NCBI GenBank assembly: GCA_030323885.1 | Contig: CM059198.1 | Coordinates: forward strand, 74,795,045-74,859,044 | Source of the DNA: Branchipolynoe longqiensis | Lineage: Eukaryota; Annelida; Polychaeta; Phyllodocida; Polynoidae | DNA length: 64,000 nt | Reading direction: 5' to 3' | Shown: in pieces, positions 10,017 to 20,424 of the stretch | How the letters are laid out: the number at the start of each line of letters is the position of its first letter | Numbering within the stretch: the first letter of the stretch is position 1 | The notes under the pieces: model-generated | Database searches by the model: none | What the model saw: the letters and a program-made list of their open reading frames with translations, nothing else | What the model was told of the DNA's origin: nothing | Translations under genes and position numbers: made by a program

Positions 10017-10991
10017 TCAGCCAAATTGGGACAGGAGAGCAGATGGTCCTTTACTTACAATGTTTTTATTCACGTAGTCAAATATGCTATTAGATTTCCA
10101 TCGACCTAACAGTCTTATGCAGTTCAAAGGGACTCCTACTCGTGCGTATTCTTGAGCAGCTCCTCGACGCAGACTATGTGCTGTCACCATTGGCCACCAG
10201 CTTGCGTTGGCTCCCTTCAGTATTAGCCGTATACATCTGACGAATGTCAGACTAGTCAGGGGTTCCCCGTTTGCGAGTGCAAATGCTGGGGCGCCCTTAT
10301 GTGGTGGAGTGAAACGGCAGTACTCTGTCCAGGCACGTACGGGACAGAAGAGTGAGTGACGTACCGCGAGTATCTTTACGTGATAGCTCTCCTTCGGCTT
10401 GCATATCGTTTTTGTGCTTCGGATATGTACTAGCAGATATGTCTTGTGTGCCTCGATATCTTCGCCCAGTAACGTGTGACCGCCATCACCCAGTATCTCA
10501 GAGTAGAACAAATTAGATTGTCTTAGTAAGCATGTATAACCAATTATTAATGCAGCAATAAATACAAGTCCATAGGAGCCCATTTTTCTACATTTTAATA
10601 TTATCAATTTGACATGTCTTATCCTCAGCGGATACGCTCTATTTACAATATTATTCTTAAGTTTACACACCCCATTCCTTAATATAGACAGTGCATAGCT
10701 ATCAAAAACATCCCACTGTCCCCTTACTAATCTCACCCAGGACTTTGCCCCACACAAGTAATTTCTAATGGCTCCCTCCGTTTTTAACCTATCATTCAGA
10801 TGTAAAGTATATAACATTGCCGTTCGTAGCTTCGGGTATTTGGGGTTAACCTCGCTATCCTTGCAAAAGTTCAAATACTCCTCAAAATGCACCCTTTTGT
10901 TCCTCCACGTCCCAGTAGATAGTCCTGCTCTGAAAAACATGCTCAGCTTTCTAACCATAGCACATTCCTTTTCTGCGAGGGAAAAAGCCAA
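10017..10991 (-). CDS. Tyrosine recombinase of Ngaro-like element 2
   Basis: An intact 324-residue recombinase. Catalytic signs are the arginine in 'CLLRQSNLF' near residue 155, the H-x-x-R box in 'HSLRRGAAQ' near residue 274, and the tyrosine in 'FDYVNKN' near residue 306. It aligns along its length with the recombinase at 7997-8995 (shared 'TGTWRNK', 'YTLHL', 'ASGPRAL/SKGPSAL' segments) but is clearly a different family. It starts 26 bases after the RNase H stop. Role: integration of the circular cDNA. Confidence 0.88.
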   Translation of the reverse strand: MAFSLAEKECAMVRKLSMFFRAGLSTGTWRNKRVHFEEYLNFCKDSEVNPKYPKLRTAMLYTLHLNDRLKTEGAIRNYLCGAKSWVRLVRGQWDVFDSYALSILRNGVCKLKNNIVNRAYPLRIRHVKLIILKCRKMGSYGLVFIAALIIGYTCLLRQSNLFYSEILGDGGHTLLGEDIEAHKTYLLVHIRSTKTICKPKESYHVKILAVRHSLFCPVRAWTEYCRFTPPHKGAPAFALANGEPLTSLTFVRCIRLILKGANASWWPMVTAHSLRRGAAQEYARVGVPLNCIRLLGRWKSNSIFDYVNKNIVSKGPSALLSQFG

Positions 10992-11017
10992 TAAAGAAAA
11001 TTAGACCGAGCAGACAA

Positions 11018-11921
11018 TTACAAACATAAATCAAGAACATTGTTATCATGAGTAACATTTACTTCGGTTAGGCCACGGGCAGTGCAAAGCGAATGCGCCA
11101 ATAATTTTGCCTTCAGGTCGAAGAACAACCGACTCAGCGCGTCTGCCAGCACTAAGTCTTTCCCCGGCTTGTGCACTATCTGGATTTCGCAGCAGTTAAG
11201 AGCGGCAAACTTCCAGATCTCTCTGGCACATGCACACAAGACGGGGTCTTTCCCAGCACCAGCAGACAACACTTGTTGGGAGGCCTCATTATCGGTATTA
11301 ACGATAATAACGAACTCCTCAGGATGGGGCGAGCATAGCGCCTTAAGGGCTACTACTAGGTTAATGGCCTCTAGCTGTGAAATGTGTAATTCAACATTGG
11401 CAAGTAATTCAGAAGAGTACAGAGAAGAAAAATAATGTGTGTCACTGTGGCCGCCACCAGCAAGCAGTGACGAGTCGCACTCGATCACCCACGATTTTTG
11501 AGGGAAAGATTTCAGCAGGACAAGCCCATTACTCCCCTCCGCGAAGCGTAGGAACCATGTCACGTCTCTAACTAACTCTATTGTTACTATGGCATGTCCC
11601 AAGAAAGGAGTCTCCCGCAAGAAAAGTAAAATTCTATTCATAAACACCCGTGAGTGCCTGATACACCTCGACACGCACTGCAGTTTACCTACTAGCCGTT
11701 GCACCTTTTTTCTGGTGACTTTTGCACCCACTTTCCATTTACTGCATTCTGCCAAAATGTCAGACAGTTTATTCTTTGGTATCCTCAATTCCATAGCGTC
11801 CGAATCTAACTCAAACCCCAGCCATTGCATAACAGTATTTGGAGCCGTGCATTTTTTAATTGACAACTCCAGGCCAAGTACCTTACAGAGTGCAATAATC
11901 GAATTATACCCATCTAGTGCC
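11018..11921 (-). CDS. RT C-terminus and RNase H of Ngaro-like element 2 (3' half of ORF2)
   Basis: This second half of ORF2 starts at the Gypsy junction. It contains the RT connection segment ('WLGFELDSDAMELRIP', typical of DIRS/Ngaro and Gypsy thumb regions) and a full RNase H: 'VIECDSSLLAGGG', 'LEAINLVVAL', 'IVNTDNEASQQ' and 'LADALSRLF'. It ends with a stop at 11018-11020. It is in frame with the part at 17152-19221 when the insertion is ignored, giving about 977 residues from the GTG codon at 19186. It is now separated from the polymerase palm and cannot give a working enzyme. Confidence 0.85.
11917..11921. repeat. Target-site duplication GTGCC of Gypsy element
   Basis: A five-base repeat, GTGCC, directly flanks the Gypsy element at 11917-11921 and 17152-17156, as expected from a retroviral-type integrase. 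Confidence 0.95.
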
Positions 11922-12064
11922 TGTTAAGTTGAGTTATGTTGGATTGTGAGGGAGACTGTGTAGTGTTTATTCTTCAGCCATCTTGTACCTCCTGGTGCCC
12001 ATGCCTGCCAGTGTACATCAAAGTATGGATTCATGATAGTACATAATGGAATAGGTATACAACA
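11922..12064. repeat. Gypsy LTR (3' LTR in minus sense)
   Basis: A 143-base LTR beginning TGTT and ending AACA. It differs from the other LTR (17009-17151) at one position, C versus G in 'GTGTACAT(C/G)AAAG'. A purine-rich tract, AAGAAAAGGGA on the minus strand, abuts it at 12065-12075 and is the likely polypurine tract. Confidence 0.97.
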
Positions 12065-12300
12065 TCCCTTTTCTTATAAATGAAAAGCAGCAATCTTCCT
12101 GTGATACAATACTCATGTTGATGTGTACAAGTTATATACCTATGTGGATGTCAATACAATTTCTCATCATGCTGAGAATATTTAGGTTTATACATGTGCA
12201 CTTGTGGAATGCTATTACCATTGCAGTTACTTCAGTGAAAGATAATCTTGAATATTTCCTCCAATACGCAAATTCTGATAATAGTTTCTCTTGCAGAAGT
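12065..12300. other. Gypsy 3' untranslated region
   Basis: Noncoding sequence between the gag-pol stop and the polypurine tract. Only short chance frames are present. Confidence 0.7.
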
Positions 12301-15300
12301 CTAAGAACCAAAATTAACCATGACTCCGCACTGTTCAATTAGTCTTGATGTTTTTTTAGTTGTTCTTTCAGACTGTCTACGACTAAATACCTCTTTGACC
12401 GGTTGGTCACTTCGAATGACTGTGAGGTTTGCGCGTTCACTAAACCTCACACTCTTTTCAGTGCGTGGTCTTGTGGGCGAGAAAGTCACAGACTGCTCAT
12501 TCCCAGAACATTGGCTTTGTGGAAGGGGTTCAGCTTCAGAACAAGGGCTCTGTAGGTCATTTGATTCTCGGCTAAATGCAAGTTTCTTACTAGCCTCTGC
12601 ACTAAGCTCTTTCAAGAAACGACGGTTACGCCGTAATACATTTCCATTAGGCGATTTGATCATGTATGATCGAGGCTCCTTACACACTGATTTTACAGTT
12701 CCAGGAACCCATGAAGATTTGCCTGGTTCCTGCATCAGTACTTTCATACCAGGGAGTAATCCTGGCAACTCAGGACCTGCATTTTGGTCATAATACTGTG
12801 ATGACCTTTTTGCATTGTCACTCAACCAATTATGATGATCACTAACTGACTGTCGAATTTCATCCTTGGCAGGGAGATTTGAACGGACCTTCCTTCCATA
12901 CAGCAACTCAGCTGGACTTGGGACTCTGGGTCCAAGCGGGGTACTTCTGAGGCACAGAAGCGCCATCTGGGGATCTGTCCCAGACTGCTTGGCTTTCTTC
13001 AGGACCGCTTTAACAATACCAACTGTTCTCTCAATCTCACCATTACTCTGCGAGTATCGTGGGCTGCTTGTAATATGTTCAAACTCCCATACCATGGCAA
13101 ATTTTCTGAACAATGCCGCATCATATTGTGGACCATTGTCAGTGTACAGTCGTTTTGGTACACCATGAATGGCAAACATGTCCTTGAAAAATTTGATAAC
13201 TTCAAGACTGGTCAATGAATGAAGACCACGTACAAAGGGCATTTTACTGAAATGATCAACCAATACAATATATGTATGGCCATGCAGCTCAAACAAGTCA
13301 CTGGACAGTACTTCCCATGGTTGGGAGGGAAGGTCATGTGGCTGCATAGGCTCCTTTTGGGTACTCTTTGAATTTTGTAGACATATTACACAATCACTTA
13401 CTAGTGTCTCTATGTCAGATGACATGTTTGGCCAGTATAGGCATTCCTTTGCTCGTAACTGGGACTTGGTGATACCTTGGTGACTGGCATGAATGCGTTC
13501 GAGATATTCCTTGCGGAAAGACTCTGGAATAACAAGTCTATTTCCGGCATATACAAGCCCATCTTCAACAGACATATAGTCTCTCATAGACCAGTAGCTC
13601 CGAATAACTTTTGGAACTTGTCTAACCTGTTGTGGCCAACCTCGAATAATCTGCTCAGTCAATGCCGATATCTCAACATCTTGCTTACTACCTAAGCGCA
13701 ACTTTTCAAGCTGGTTGACTGAGATCTGTACCATGTGTATCGCTTGTTCAAGTTCTACACTCGGTCCGGGAGAGGGTGCTATTCGTGACAAGTAGTCAGC
13801 GTAGACCATCTCCTTTCCAGGACGGTACTTCAAGTCAATATCATACGGCTGGATGCGCAACAGCATGCGCTGCAACCGAGGAGCTTGGCTTAGCTGCTTC
13901 AGCTTAATGTTTTCTAGTGGCTTATGATCACTAAAAACAATCAGCGAGCGACCAAAAATATACGTATGGAACTTTTCTAGTCCATATACAACAGCTAGCA
14001 ACTCTCTCTCTATGTTTGCATACCTGGTCTCAGCTGGAGTAAGTGCTTTGGAAGCGAATGCAACAGGCTTCCCATTCTGAATGAGAGCAGCACCTAATCC
14101 AAGGATAGACGCATCAACCTCTAGTTCAAATGCTAGGTTAGGATCAAAATATCGCAACTGCATGTCTTCATGAATAGCCTGTTTTAGTGACTCAAAAGCA
14201 GCATTATGTTCTACATCCCAACTCCAATCAGCATCTGATTTCAACAATAAGCGTAATACACTGGTCCTGGTCGGCAAGTGTGGTATGAAGGGCCCTAAAT
14301 ACTGTATGAGACCAAGAAAGCTTTGGAGCTCCTGCCTATTCTGGGGAGCAGGACGGTTTCGAACGTCATCACATTTCTTTTCATCAGGCTTCATACCACC
14401 CTTGGACCAGATCAGACCATAGAATTCAATCATCTTCTTTTTGATTTCACACTTTTCAAAGCGAAATACTAGACCATACTCTTTGGATACCTTCATTAAT
14501 CGTAGTAGAGCCTCATCATGTTTCGACTCATCTTTACCATGTACAACGATGTCATCAGCAATGCCATCCACACCGACACCTGCTTTCTCAATGATCTCAT
14601 CCATGTATTTCTGAAAGATGTCTTGAGAAACACACAAGCCAAATGGTAAACGACGGAATCTGTATTTACCAGCAGGGCTGTTGAATGTGCATAACATACT
14701 GCTTTCATCATCTAAAACAATGCTCCAATACCCATGCTTAGCATCAAGTTTAGAAAACACAGTTGAGCCAGAGAAGTTGTGACTGATTTCTTCTAGTGTA
14801 GGTGTCTTATGATGTGTACGCCTAATTGCTTGGTTGAGATCTTTAGGATCTAAACACACCCTAAGCTCACCAGATGCTTTACGGGAAAATGCTAAGGAGC
14901 TGACCCAATCGCAAGCAGTTTCATCAGAACATTTTTCTACAACACCAAGTTTCACCATTTCTTCAATTTTGTCACAAATTTCCTGTCTCAGCGGAATGGG
15001 ATATTTACGTGGAGCAGAAATAACTGGGGTAGCATCATCTTTTAACTCAATATGGTATGGTTTGGGCATTCGACCAATGCCTTCAAAACACTCAGGATAA
15101 GCTTGTCGTAGGGCACTCCTGTCAGAAATCTCGGGCTTGACCTCATGTTTGTTTGGTCTACTGCTAGGGACAGTGGTGTGGGACTGCAATTTATTTTCAT
15201 GAACAACACTGATATTTTTGCTCTGTGAAACGCTTATAAGTTTCAACCTTTCAGAGGCCCCACACGACAAAATGGCTGGCCCCTTAGTGTCACACACATA

Positions 15301-16464
15301 GAATCTGGCAGTGATCCATTTGGAGTCTTCAAATTGGATCTGCATAACCATTGTACCTAATTGTTCAATGTCTGTGCCATTTACAGCAGTAAGTTTGACA
15401 GAGCTACGCTGTAACATACACTGAGGATGTCTTTCATTCGGATACATCTGCCGTAGGCATCGCAATGGTAGGATGTTACCATTGGCACCTGTGTCCGCTT
15501 TGACCTTGAGAGTCACTTTGCACTTTACATCAGGAGGCTTTACATTTAATTTAGCAAAGATTGACTGTCGGTCCGTTGCATCAAAGTCACATACTTGGAT
15601 TGTCACCTCCCCACAGTCAAGAGCGTCATCATTTGGGGGACTTCTATTACAGTCAAAGTCTTGTACAGTCCTATGATTATCCCTATGTCTGATCTTGGAA
15701 CGGGATTGTCGATGCTTGGTCTTGGCACCACCAGGGTCCTTCTTCCCAGCTCTGATGCTCTGATCGCATTTCTGACGGCACACTTTACCAAAATGGTTCA
15801 TCTTTTGGCAATTATTACACTTCTTGCCATATGCTGGGCATTTCCTCGGCGGATGCGATGTTCCACAGAAACGACAAGTGTTGTGGTACTCGAATGTGTT
15901 GATTGAGGCACTAGTGGTACCAGCAAAACTGTTAGTATTTTGAAGTGTTGCCTGGTAACACTCAGCACATTTAATTGCATCCTCTAGTTTCAGTGTGTTT
16001 CCCTTCTCAATCAACTTCTTCCGTGCTTCAGGCCAGAAAATACCTTTGATCAACTGAAACGTTATCTGCTCATTTTTCATCTCCTCATTTGAGAAAGTGC
16101 ACATATTCGCCTTAGCTTTGAGACGGCAAATATAATCATCAACAGCTTCACCTTCTTTTTGGACCAAACTAGCCAGTTCAAGTCGCATAACCCATTTGCT
16201 AAGGGTTCCCACCAAATGTTTTTCAAACTGTTCAAATACCTTAGCTGGGTCTCTCTTTGTTTCATCACTCAGACCCCATGAATTCCAGAGTTCATGACCT
16301 TTGGTACCAGCTGACAGCAAGATGTAGTGCCATTTCTTTTCATTTTCTACATCACTGATCACAAAGTAGCTGTTAAGGAAGCTCTTCCATTCACTGAATG
16401 CATAAGTTTGATCCCTGATGTCCCAGTTCAGTTGTGGTAACGGAACTCCCAAATTAGTAGCCAT
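12301..16464 (-). CDS. Gypsy Gag-Pol polyprotein (single frame, 1387 residues)
   Basis: Order of domains: a Gag/retrotransposon capsid-like region at residues 1-185, then two zinc knuckles near 190-230 (C-x2-C-x3-H-x4-C and C-x2-C-x4-H-x4-C). An aspartic protease follows with 'DTGANG' near 323. The RT spans about 470-650 with 'FSKLDAKHGYW' and the active site 'IADDIV' near 638, so the usual tyrosine/phenylalanine before A-D-D is isoleucine. RNase H has 'EVDASILGLG' near 782. The integrase has an HHCC finger near 960-1000 and D, D, E at about 1055, 1107 and 1141 ('SSDLFE', 'YTDNGP', 'NGEIER'). No frameshift separates gag from pol. It appears full-length and potentially functional; activity is inferred, not shown. 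Confidence 0.95.
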   Translation of the reverse strand: MATNLGVPLPQLNWDIRDQTYAFSEWKSFLNSYFVISDVENEKKWHYILLSAGTKGHELWNSWGLSDETKRDPAKVFEQFEKHLVGTLSKWVMRLELASLVQKEGEAVDDYICRLKAKANMCTFSNEEMKNEQITFQLIKGIFWPEARKKLIEKGNTLKLEDAIKCAECYQATLQNTNSFAGTTSASINTFEYHNTCRFCGTSHPPRKCPAYGKKCNNCQKMNHFGKVCRQKCDQSIRAGKKDPGGAKTKHRQSRSKIRHRDNHRTVQDFDCNRSPPNDDALDCGEVTIQVCDFDATDRQSIFAKLNVKPPDVKCKVTLKVKADTGANGNILPLRCLRQMYPNERHPQCMLQRSSVKLTAVNGTDIEQLGTMVMQIQFEDSKWITARFYVCDTKGPAILSCGASERLKLISVSQSKNISVVHENKLQSHTTVPSSRPNKHEVKPEISDRSALRQAYPECFEGIGRMPKPYHIELKDDATPVISAPRKYPIPLRQEICDKIEEMVKLGVVEKCSDETACDWVSSLAFSRKASGELRVCLDPKDLNQAIRRTHHKTPTLEEISHNFSGSTVFSKLDAKHGYWSIVLDDESSMLCTFNSPAGKYRFRRLPFGLCVSQDIFQKYMDEIIEKAGVGVDGIADDIVVHGKDESKHDEALLRLMKVSKEYGLVFRFEKCEIKKKMIEFYGLIWSKGGMKPDEKKCDDVRNRPAPQNRQELQSFLGLIQYLGPFIPHLPTRTSVLRLLLKSDADWSWDVEHNAAFESLKQAIHEDMQLRYFDPNLAFELEVDASILGLGAALIQNGKPVAFASKALTPAETRYANIERELLAVVYGLEKFHTYIFGRSLIVFSDHKPLENIKLKQLSQAPRLQRMLLRIQPYDIDLKYRPGKEMVYADYLSRIAPSPGPSVELEQAIHMVQISVNQLEKLRLGSKQDVEISALTEQIIRGWPQQVRQVPKVIRSYWSMRDYMSVEDGLVYAGNRLVIPESFRKEYLERIHASHQGITKSQLRAKECLYWPNMSSDIETLVSDCVICLQNSKSTQKEPMQPHDLPSQPWEVLSSDLFELHGHTYIVLVDHFSKMPFVRGLHSLTSLEVIKFFKDMFAIHGVPKRLYTDNGPQYDAALFRKFAMVWEFEHITSSPRYSQSNGEIERTVGIVKAVLKKAKQSGTDPQMALLCLRSTPLGPRVPSPAELLYGRKVRSNLPAKDEIRQSVSDHHNWLSDNAKRSSQYYDQNAGPELPGLLPGMKVLMQEPGKSSWVPGTVKSVCKEPRSYMIKSPNGNVLRRNRRFLKELSAEASKKLAFSRESNDLQSPCSEAEPLPQSQCSGNEQSVTFSPTRPRTEKSVRFSERANLTVIRSDQPVKEVFSRRQSERTTKKTSRLIEQCGVMVNFGS

Positions 16465-17008
16465 GTTTGGTGTCTAGGACTTAGCACACAAGGATTAACA
16501 CAACTATGCACAATGATAACAAGTTGGTGGTAGTCAGAAAATTGGCAATATTGTCAGGACACTACACTTTCACTCCAAAGAGGGAAAACAGCATGTTTTT
16601 TACACTTGCAGTGGATCGAGATCTGTGGTAGGCCTTACTTACTGAACCAATTTCAAATTCTGCATGGCATTTCTTCACTTTCTATCTTCATCAGACACAG
16701 CACACATATTAATGGGCTCTGTCCTGCACAGAATGCACTTGACAGCATCCAGATCGGACCATTTTTGACTTAGTTACAGCCAAAGTTGTCAATGCCCATT
16801 AATTCTGGCAGAGGTCAACCTTGCATCCAGAGTTCAGAGTGCACAGCAGGCAGCATGGTTCCCTATTATCACTCACACATCTCAACAATACTCTCATTCC
16901 AGAGCTCACAGTTGTCCATTGACAGATCAACACCATACCATTGTTGTTGTTGTTGACTTCCTGTTGACAGAGCTCATTGCAAGGGCAGGTTCCACCCAGC
17001 TGTCACCA
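16465..17008. promoter_or_regulatory. Gypsy 5' leader with primer binding site
   Basis: Untranslated leader between the 5' LTR and gag-pol on the minus strand. The first bases after the LTR are TGGTGACAGC, a TGG start complementary to a tRNA 3' CCA end. The primer tRNA was not identified. Confidence 0.65.
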
Positions 17009-17151
17009 TGTTAAGTTGAGTTATGTTGGATTGTGAGGGAGACTGTGTAGTGTTTATTCTTCAGCCATCTTGTACCTCCTGGTGCCCATGCCTGCCAGTG
17101 TACATGAAAGTATGGATTCATGATAGTACATAATGGAATAGGTATACAACA
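17009..17151. repeat. Gypsy LTR (5' LTR in minus sense)
   Basis: 143 bases matching 11922-12064 at all but one position. It is followed by the second GTGCC target-site copy. Confidence 0.97.
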
Positions 17152-19221
17152 GTGCCATCTGGAACGACCCCTCCACTCCCACAAAATCGTCAAGATAGCA
17201 CGCCACAAAAAACCCATTTTTCCGCATTAAATGAACTACTGCCGACGTCGTCCTCGCGCAGGCCATACACGAAGTCCGACAACCGAAAGGTGGCGCAATA
17301 TCAAAATAATACTGATCCCGAACCTTAATACCATACAGTGGCACACTCAACGGGCATGCCCGTAACTGCCTATAAGCTCTGGCCAAGTCGATAGACCACA
17401 TGAAACATCCAGACCCCAATTTAGCGACTTCCCCGGCCAGAGTCATAATAGTTGGCAACCGAAAAGAAAACTTATCACCCTGATAAAAACCTTTCACGAT
17501 CCCGGCATTAACCCCTCGGCCCTTAGGATAACTGAGATCTACAATTATCCTACGCTCCTCGGTGTTCCTTTTGGGGCGGGTCATAATGGGGCTGATCTGC
17601 GCCCAGGGTGAAAAAGGGGGGCGATGGAATGGGCCCAACAGTGCACGGTGACTAACCTCAGTGGCAACGTACTTATCCAACCAAAACAAATCTTCCTCAA
17701 GGTAACAATGGTTAATCTCGGTTGATACTGGGGCAGTACTGCCAGTGTAGTTGGCAGGCCAGCCAAAATCCAAAAAATCCAACAAACCCATGTCATCATA
17801 ACCAACCAGCAATGACCTCCATTGACTAATAATGAGACCTGACGGGACCGGGACACGTGCAGCTAAGTAGTTAGGCAAACCTGTCGAACGCACAGCATTA
17901 TAAATAGATTGATAAAACCCACAACCCACGCTCGATATACTCCAGTGAGGCCAGAAGGTAATTAAAATACATTTATATTTAGCAGGAGAAAGTTCAGTAA
18001 AATCAGGGATATCTGGCTCGGCCCCTTCCTGATCGACAACACAATCATCAGTAACAACAGTAGGAAGCAAATCGATTATGTGAGGCGAGGCTCGCACCTC
18101 GTGAACAACTGAACCGGTTAGGCTAACATCAACATTCTTAACCAACAAACCGTCCCCATGAACGGGGTTAGCAGATGAACAATCAACGTCAGGAACAACA
18201 TCAGTATGTAACGGATAAACATAACCATCAACAACAGGGGGATGAGACGCCTCAACCGCCAACTGAGAAGCTACACGGCGAACATATAACTTAGAAACTG
18301 TATCTGATACCGATACAACAGTAGCAGGGCAAGTAAGTGCCACTGGCGAGTGCTGAGTAGCACTAGGTGGCATGCAATCAGTGGTAGGGCAATGCACAGA
18401 GTTGATGGCTGGATCAACCAGAGAGTAAGGTGCGGAAGTTGGACACAACTTCATAGGCACAATTGGGGCACGAACAGCAGTGTCAGTGACTACAACTCCC
18501 ACCGCAACCGGATACTGGCGACCATGCAATTGAGTGGGAGCGACGCCTGTAAGAATGTCAGTAGCGTGCGTGGTCGAGCGACCCACAGGACAGAGACGTC
18601 TGTGTCTATTTTGCCTAGTCGGCGCAGCATCTGATGCAGCTTTCAGGCCAGTACGGGGCGGTGCACTCATTAATCTGTTTAAACATGCCCCTCCTTTACA
18701 ACCCACGACACCCAAATTATCAGATAGCATAGTACAAGAACGAATGCGTTTGTTAAACCATTGATATCTCCCTTGCTTAATACCCCCACCCCGTTTACTA
18801 CGTGCAGCGCTGTTAGTGATACAGCCCGACAACGCATGTTTACCAACCGTAGCATTAAACAATGCGACAGAGCCACCACGCTGACTAGCAACAACTTTTT
18901 CAGGCAAGCTCGCCTGCACATTCAGAACTGATTCATGTACACTGGTACTGACGGGAAATTTTTGGGTACATAAAGGGGGCAGCATATTTAAAGATAACTG
19001 AGCAGTTGCATCAGACACACCTGCACTGACCTGAATTCCTTGAGCTTTGACCGGAAGAGCAGACTTGCACGGCAAGTCGGTCGGACTGTCATCGAAGCCT
19101 CTTCCCAACGAGTGATGCGGTGAGAGAACTGCTGCGGCCTTGCACACGTCAGATACATCTGGTACGGCCCCACGCCGGCCGCACACTAAAAATTCTTCAA
19201 GGTTGCCGCACCAATACTATC
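17152..19221 (-). CDS. RT region of Ngaro-like element 2 ORF2 (5' half)
   Basis: The open frame runs from about 19221 to the Gypsy junction at 17152, with no ATG at its beginning. The first 430 or so residues (counted from GTG 19186) are low-complexity, rich in Val/Ser/Pro/Thr, without a recognised domain. The RT follows with 'RRIIVDLSYPKGRGVN', 'MWSIDLARAYRQL' and the active site 'YLDDFVG' near residue 664. It overlaps the end of ORF1 in the -1 frame by roughly 35 bases, so ORF2 is probably expressed by frameshifting or reinitiation. It is truncated by the Gypsy insertion just after the polymerase active site. Confidence 0.85.
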
Positions 19222-20424
19222 GCCGTTATTGCCATCACGTGCACGTCCCTTACTCTTGCAGTCCACTTCTTTGTGGTAGTGTTTGCGGCGCAAGTTAATG
19301 GCGCACCACGTGCAAATATGAATAAAGCGGTCTTTACCCGTGCCATGGCTAGACACAAAACCACAGTCTTTGCCACGATTCCAGATCGTGCACACACGCC
19401 CATCCACCTCCTTATTATAGTCCCCATTGTACGCTCCTTCCTTACTGGGGCGCACCACTGGGCGGACTATGCGTCGACCCAGACTGCTCTCGTCGCGCCT
19501 GATATCCTGTATCAAACTGACATCATCCCACCCGTTAGGCAGACGGTTATCGGAAATCATGTTAAAAACCCTTTCCGAATACGCCAAGCAGGTCTCCCAG
19601 GTGTAGTTCTGTGCCATGTCGAACAGAGAGTCCATATGAGCCTCCAGTTTAGGTATCCATGACACTGGTACGTCTCCTCTACGCACCATTCTGCGAATCG
19701 CCGCAAAATACTCATACCATGTTGCCTGGCCTTGAGACACTTTTCCCTTTCTTTCACCACGAATCACATATCTGTATGGCAACAGCTTACCTTTAGTTAT
19801 TGCTTTCCGGGCCTTAGCACCCGCTACTCTTAGTAGATCTTTCATGAGTTCATCATCGGAGTCAGATGTGTTGCCATCACAACCTTCCAATGATAACGGC
19901 CGGCCCGTGTCCTGCAAGCTAGCCTTCACCACGTTACGCAACACACCATGAATATCACCGTCAACCCCACCAAAAGCTTGTGCTACGTTATCCAATCCTG
20001 CTTCGCCACAACCCACACAACGACGTGTTGACGAACCTGACCTTCGTCTCGTGCGTCTAGCCGCTGCGTCAACCGGCGACTGTGACGACACATCCGCCTC
20101 CCCCAAGTCAGACATTTGCAATGGTGAATTGTTATTAGCAGATTCCAGACAGTTCAATCTTGCAATAATTGGCGTAGCCACAGCATTAAGTTTCTCGTCT
20201 AGAAGGTGGGCAATATCCTCCAACGACACCTTCCGGACCAAGCCACTTACCGCCGGCGGTGAAGATCCAGACGCACTTAATGTCTGTTCGATCGCCACTG
20301 GCGATCTTGAGTGTCGACCTGACGTGCCAGCCACTGGAGACTGTCCATGTCGTCTACCGGTCGCCAACAACTCCTTGGAAAATCGTCCGCCGGCATGTGC
20401 TTTTGTCTTAGATACTTTCGGCAT
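19186..20424 (-). CDS. Gag-like ORF1 of Ngaro-like element 2
   Basis: A 412-residue protein starting at ATG 20424. It has a basic, serine-rich N terminus, an Arg/Ser stretch near residue 130, and a central helical part from about 230 to 320 ('YEYFAAIRRMVRRGD', 'MDSLFDMAQNYTWETCLAY'). The C-terminal Cys/His cluster ('CTIWNRGKDCGF', 'SHGTGKDRFIHICTWC') resembles the zinc-binding end of DIRS/Ngaro gag proteins. It presumably packages the element's RNA. It ends TTTTAG at 19186-19188, inside the overlap with ORF2. It has no evident similarity to ORF1 of the DIRS-like elements at 1-1212 and 48643-49962. Confidence 0.8.
   Translation of the reverse strand: MPKVSKTKAHAGGRFSKELLATGRRHGQSPVAGTSGRHSRSPVAIEQTLSASGSSPPAVSGLVRKVSLEDIAHLLDEKLNAVATPIIARLNCLESANNNSPLQMSDLGEADVSSQSPVDAAARRTRRRSGSSTRRCVGCGEAGLDNVAQAFGGVDGDIHGVLRNVVKASLQDTGRPLSLEGCDGNTSDSDDELMKDLLRVAGAKARKAITKGKLLPYRYVIRGERKGKVSQGQATWYEYFAAIRRMVRRGDVPVSWIPKLEAHMDSLFDMAQNYTWETCLAYSERVFNMISDNRLPNGWDDVSLIQDIRRDESSLGRRIVRPVVRPSKEGAYNGDYNKEVDGRVCTIWNRGKDCGFVSSHGTGKDRFIHICTWCAINLRRKHYHKEVDCKSKGRARDGNNGDSIGAATLKNF

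Larger units (their letters stand above)
11922..17151 (-). mobile_element. Complete, recent Ty3/Gypsy LTR retrotransposon
   Basis: A 5230-base element with 143-base LTRs differing by one base, a 5-bp target duplication, and one uninterrupted gag-pol frame. A candidate primer binding site starting TGG directly follows the 5' LTR (minus sense, 17008 downward), and a candidate polypurine tract lies next to the 3' LTR. The near-identical LTRs and open frame indicate recent insertion. It is inserted in ORF2 of a Ngaro-like element. Confidence 0.97.
10012..20424 (-). mobile_element. Ngaro-like retrotransposon 2, split by a Gypsy insertion
   Basis: Minus-strand element in the order ORF1 gag-like (20424-19186), ORF2 RT/RNase H (about 19221-17152, continuing 11921-11018) and ORF3 tyrosine recombinase (10991-10017). 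ORF2 is interrupted by the Ty3/Gypsy element at 11922-17151. When that insertion and one copy of its GTGCC target duplication are disregarded, the two halves are in the same frame. No other lesion was seen, so the element was probably intact when hit. There is no methyltransferase-like region, as expected for Ngaro rather than DIRS. The exact ends were not determined. Confidence 0.8.
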
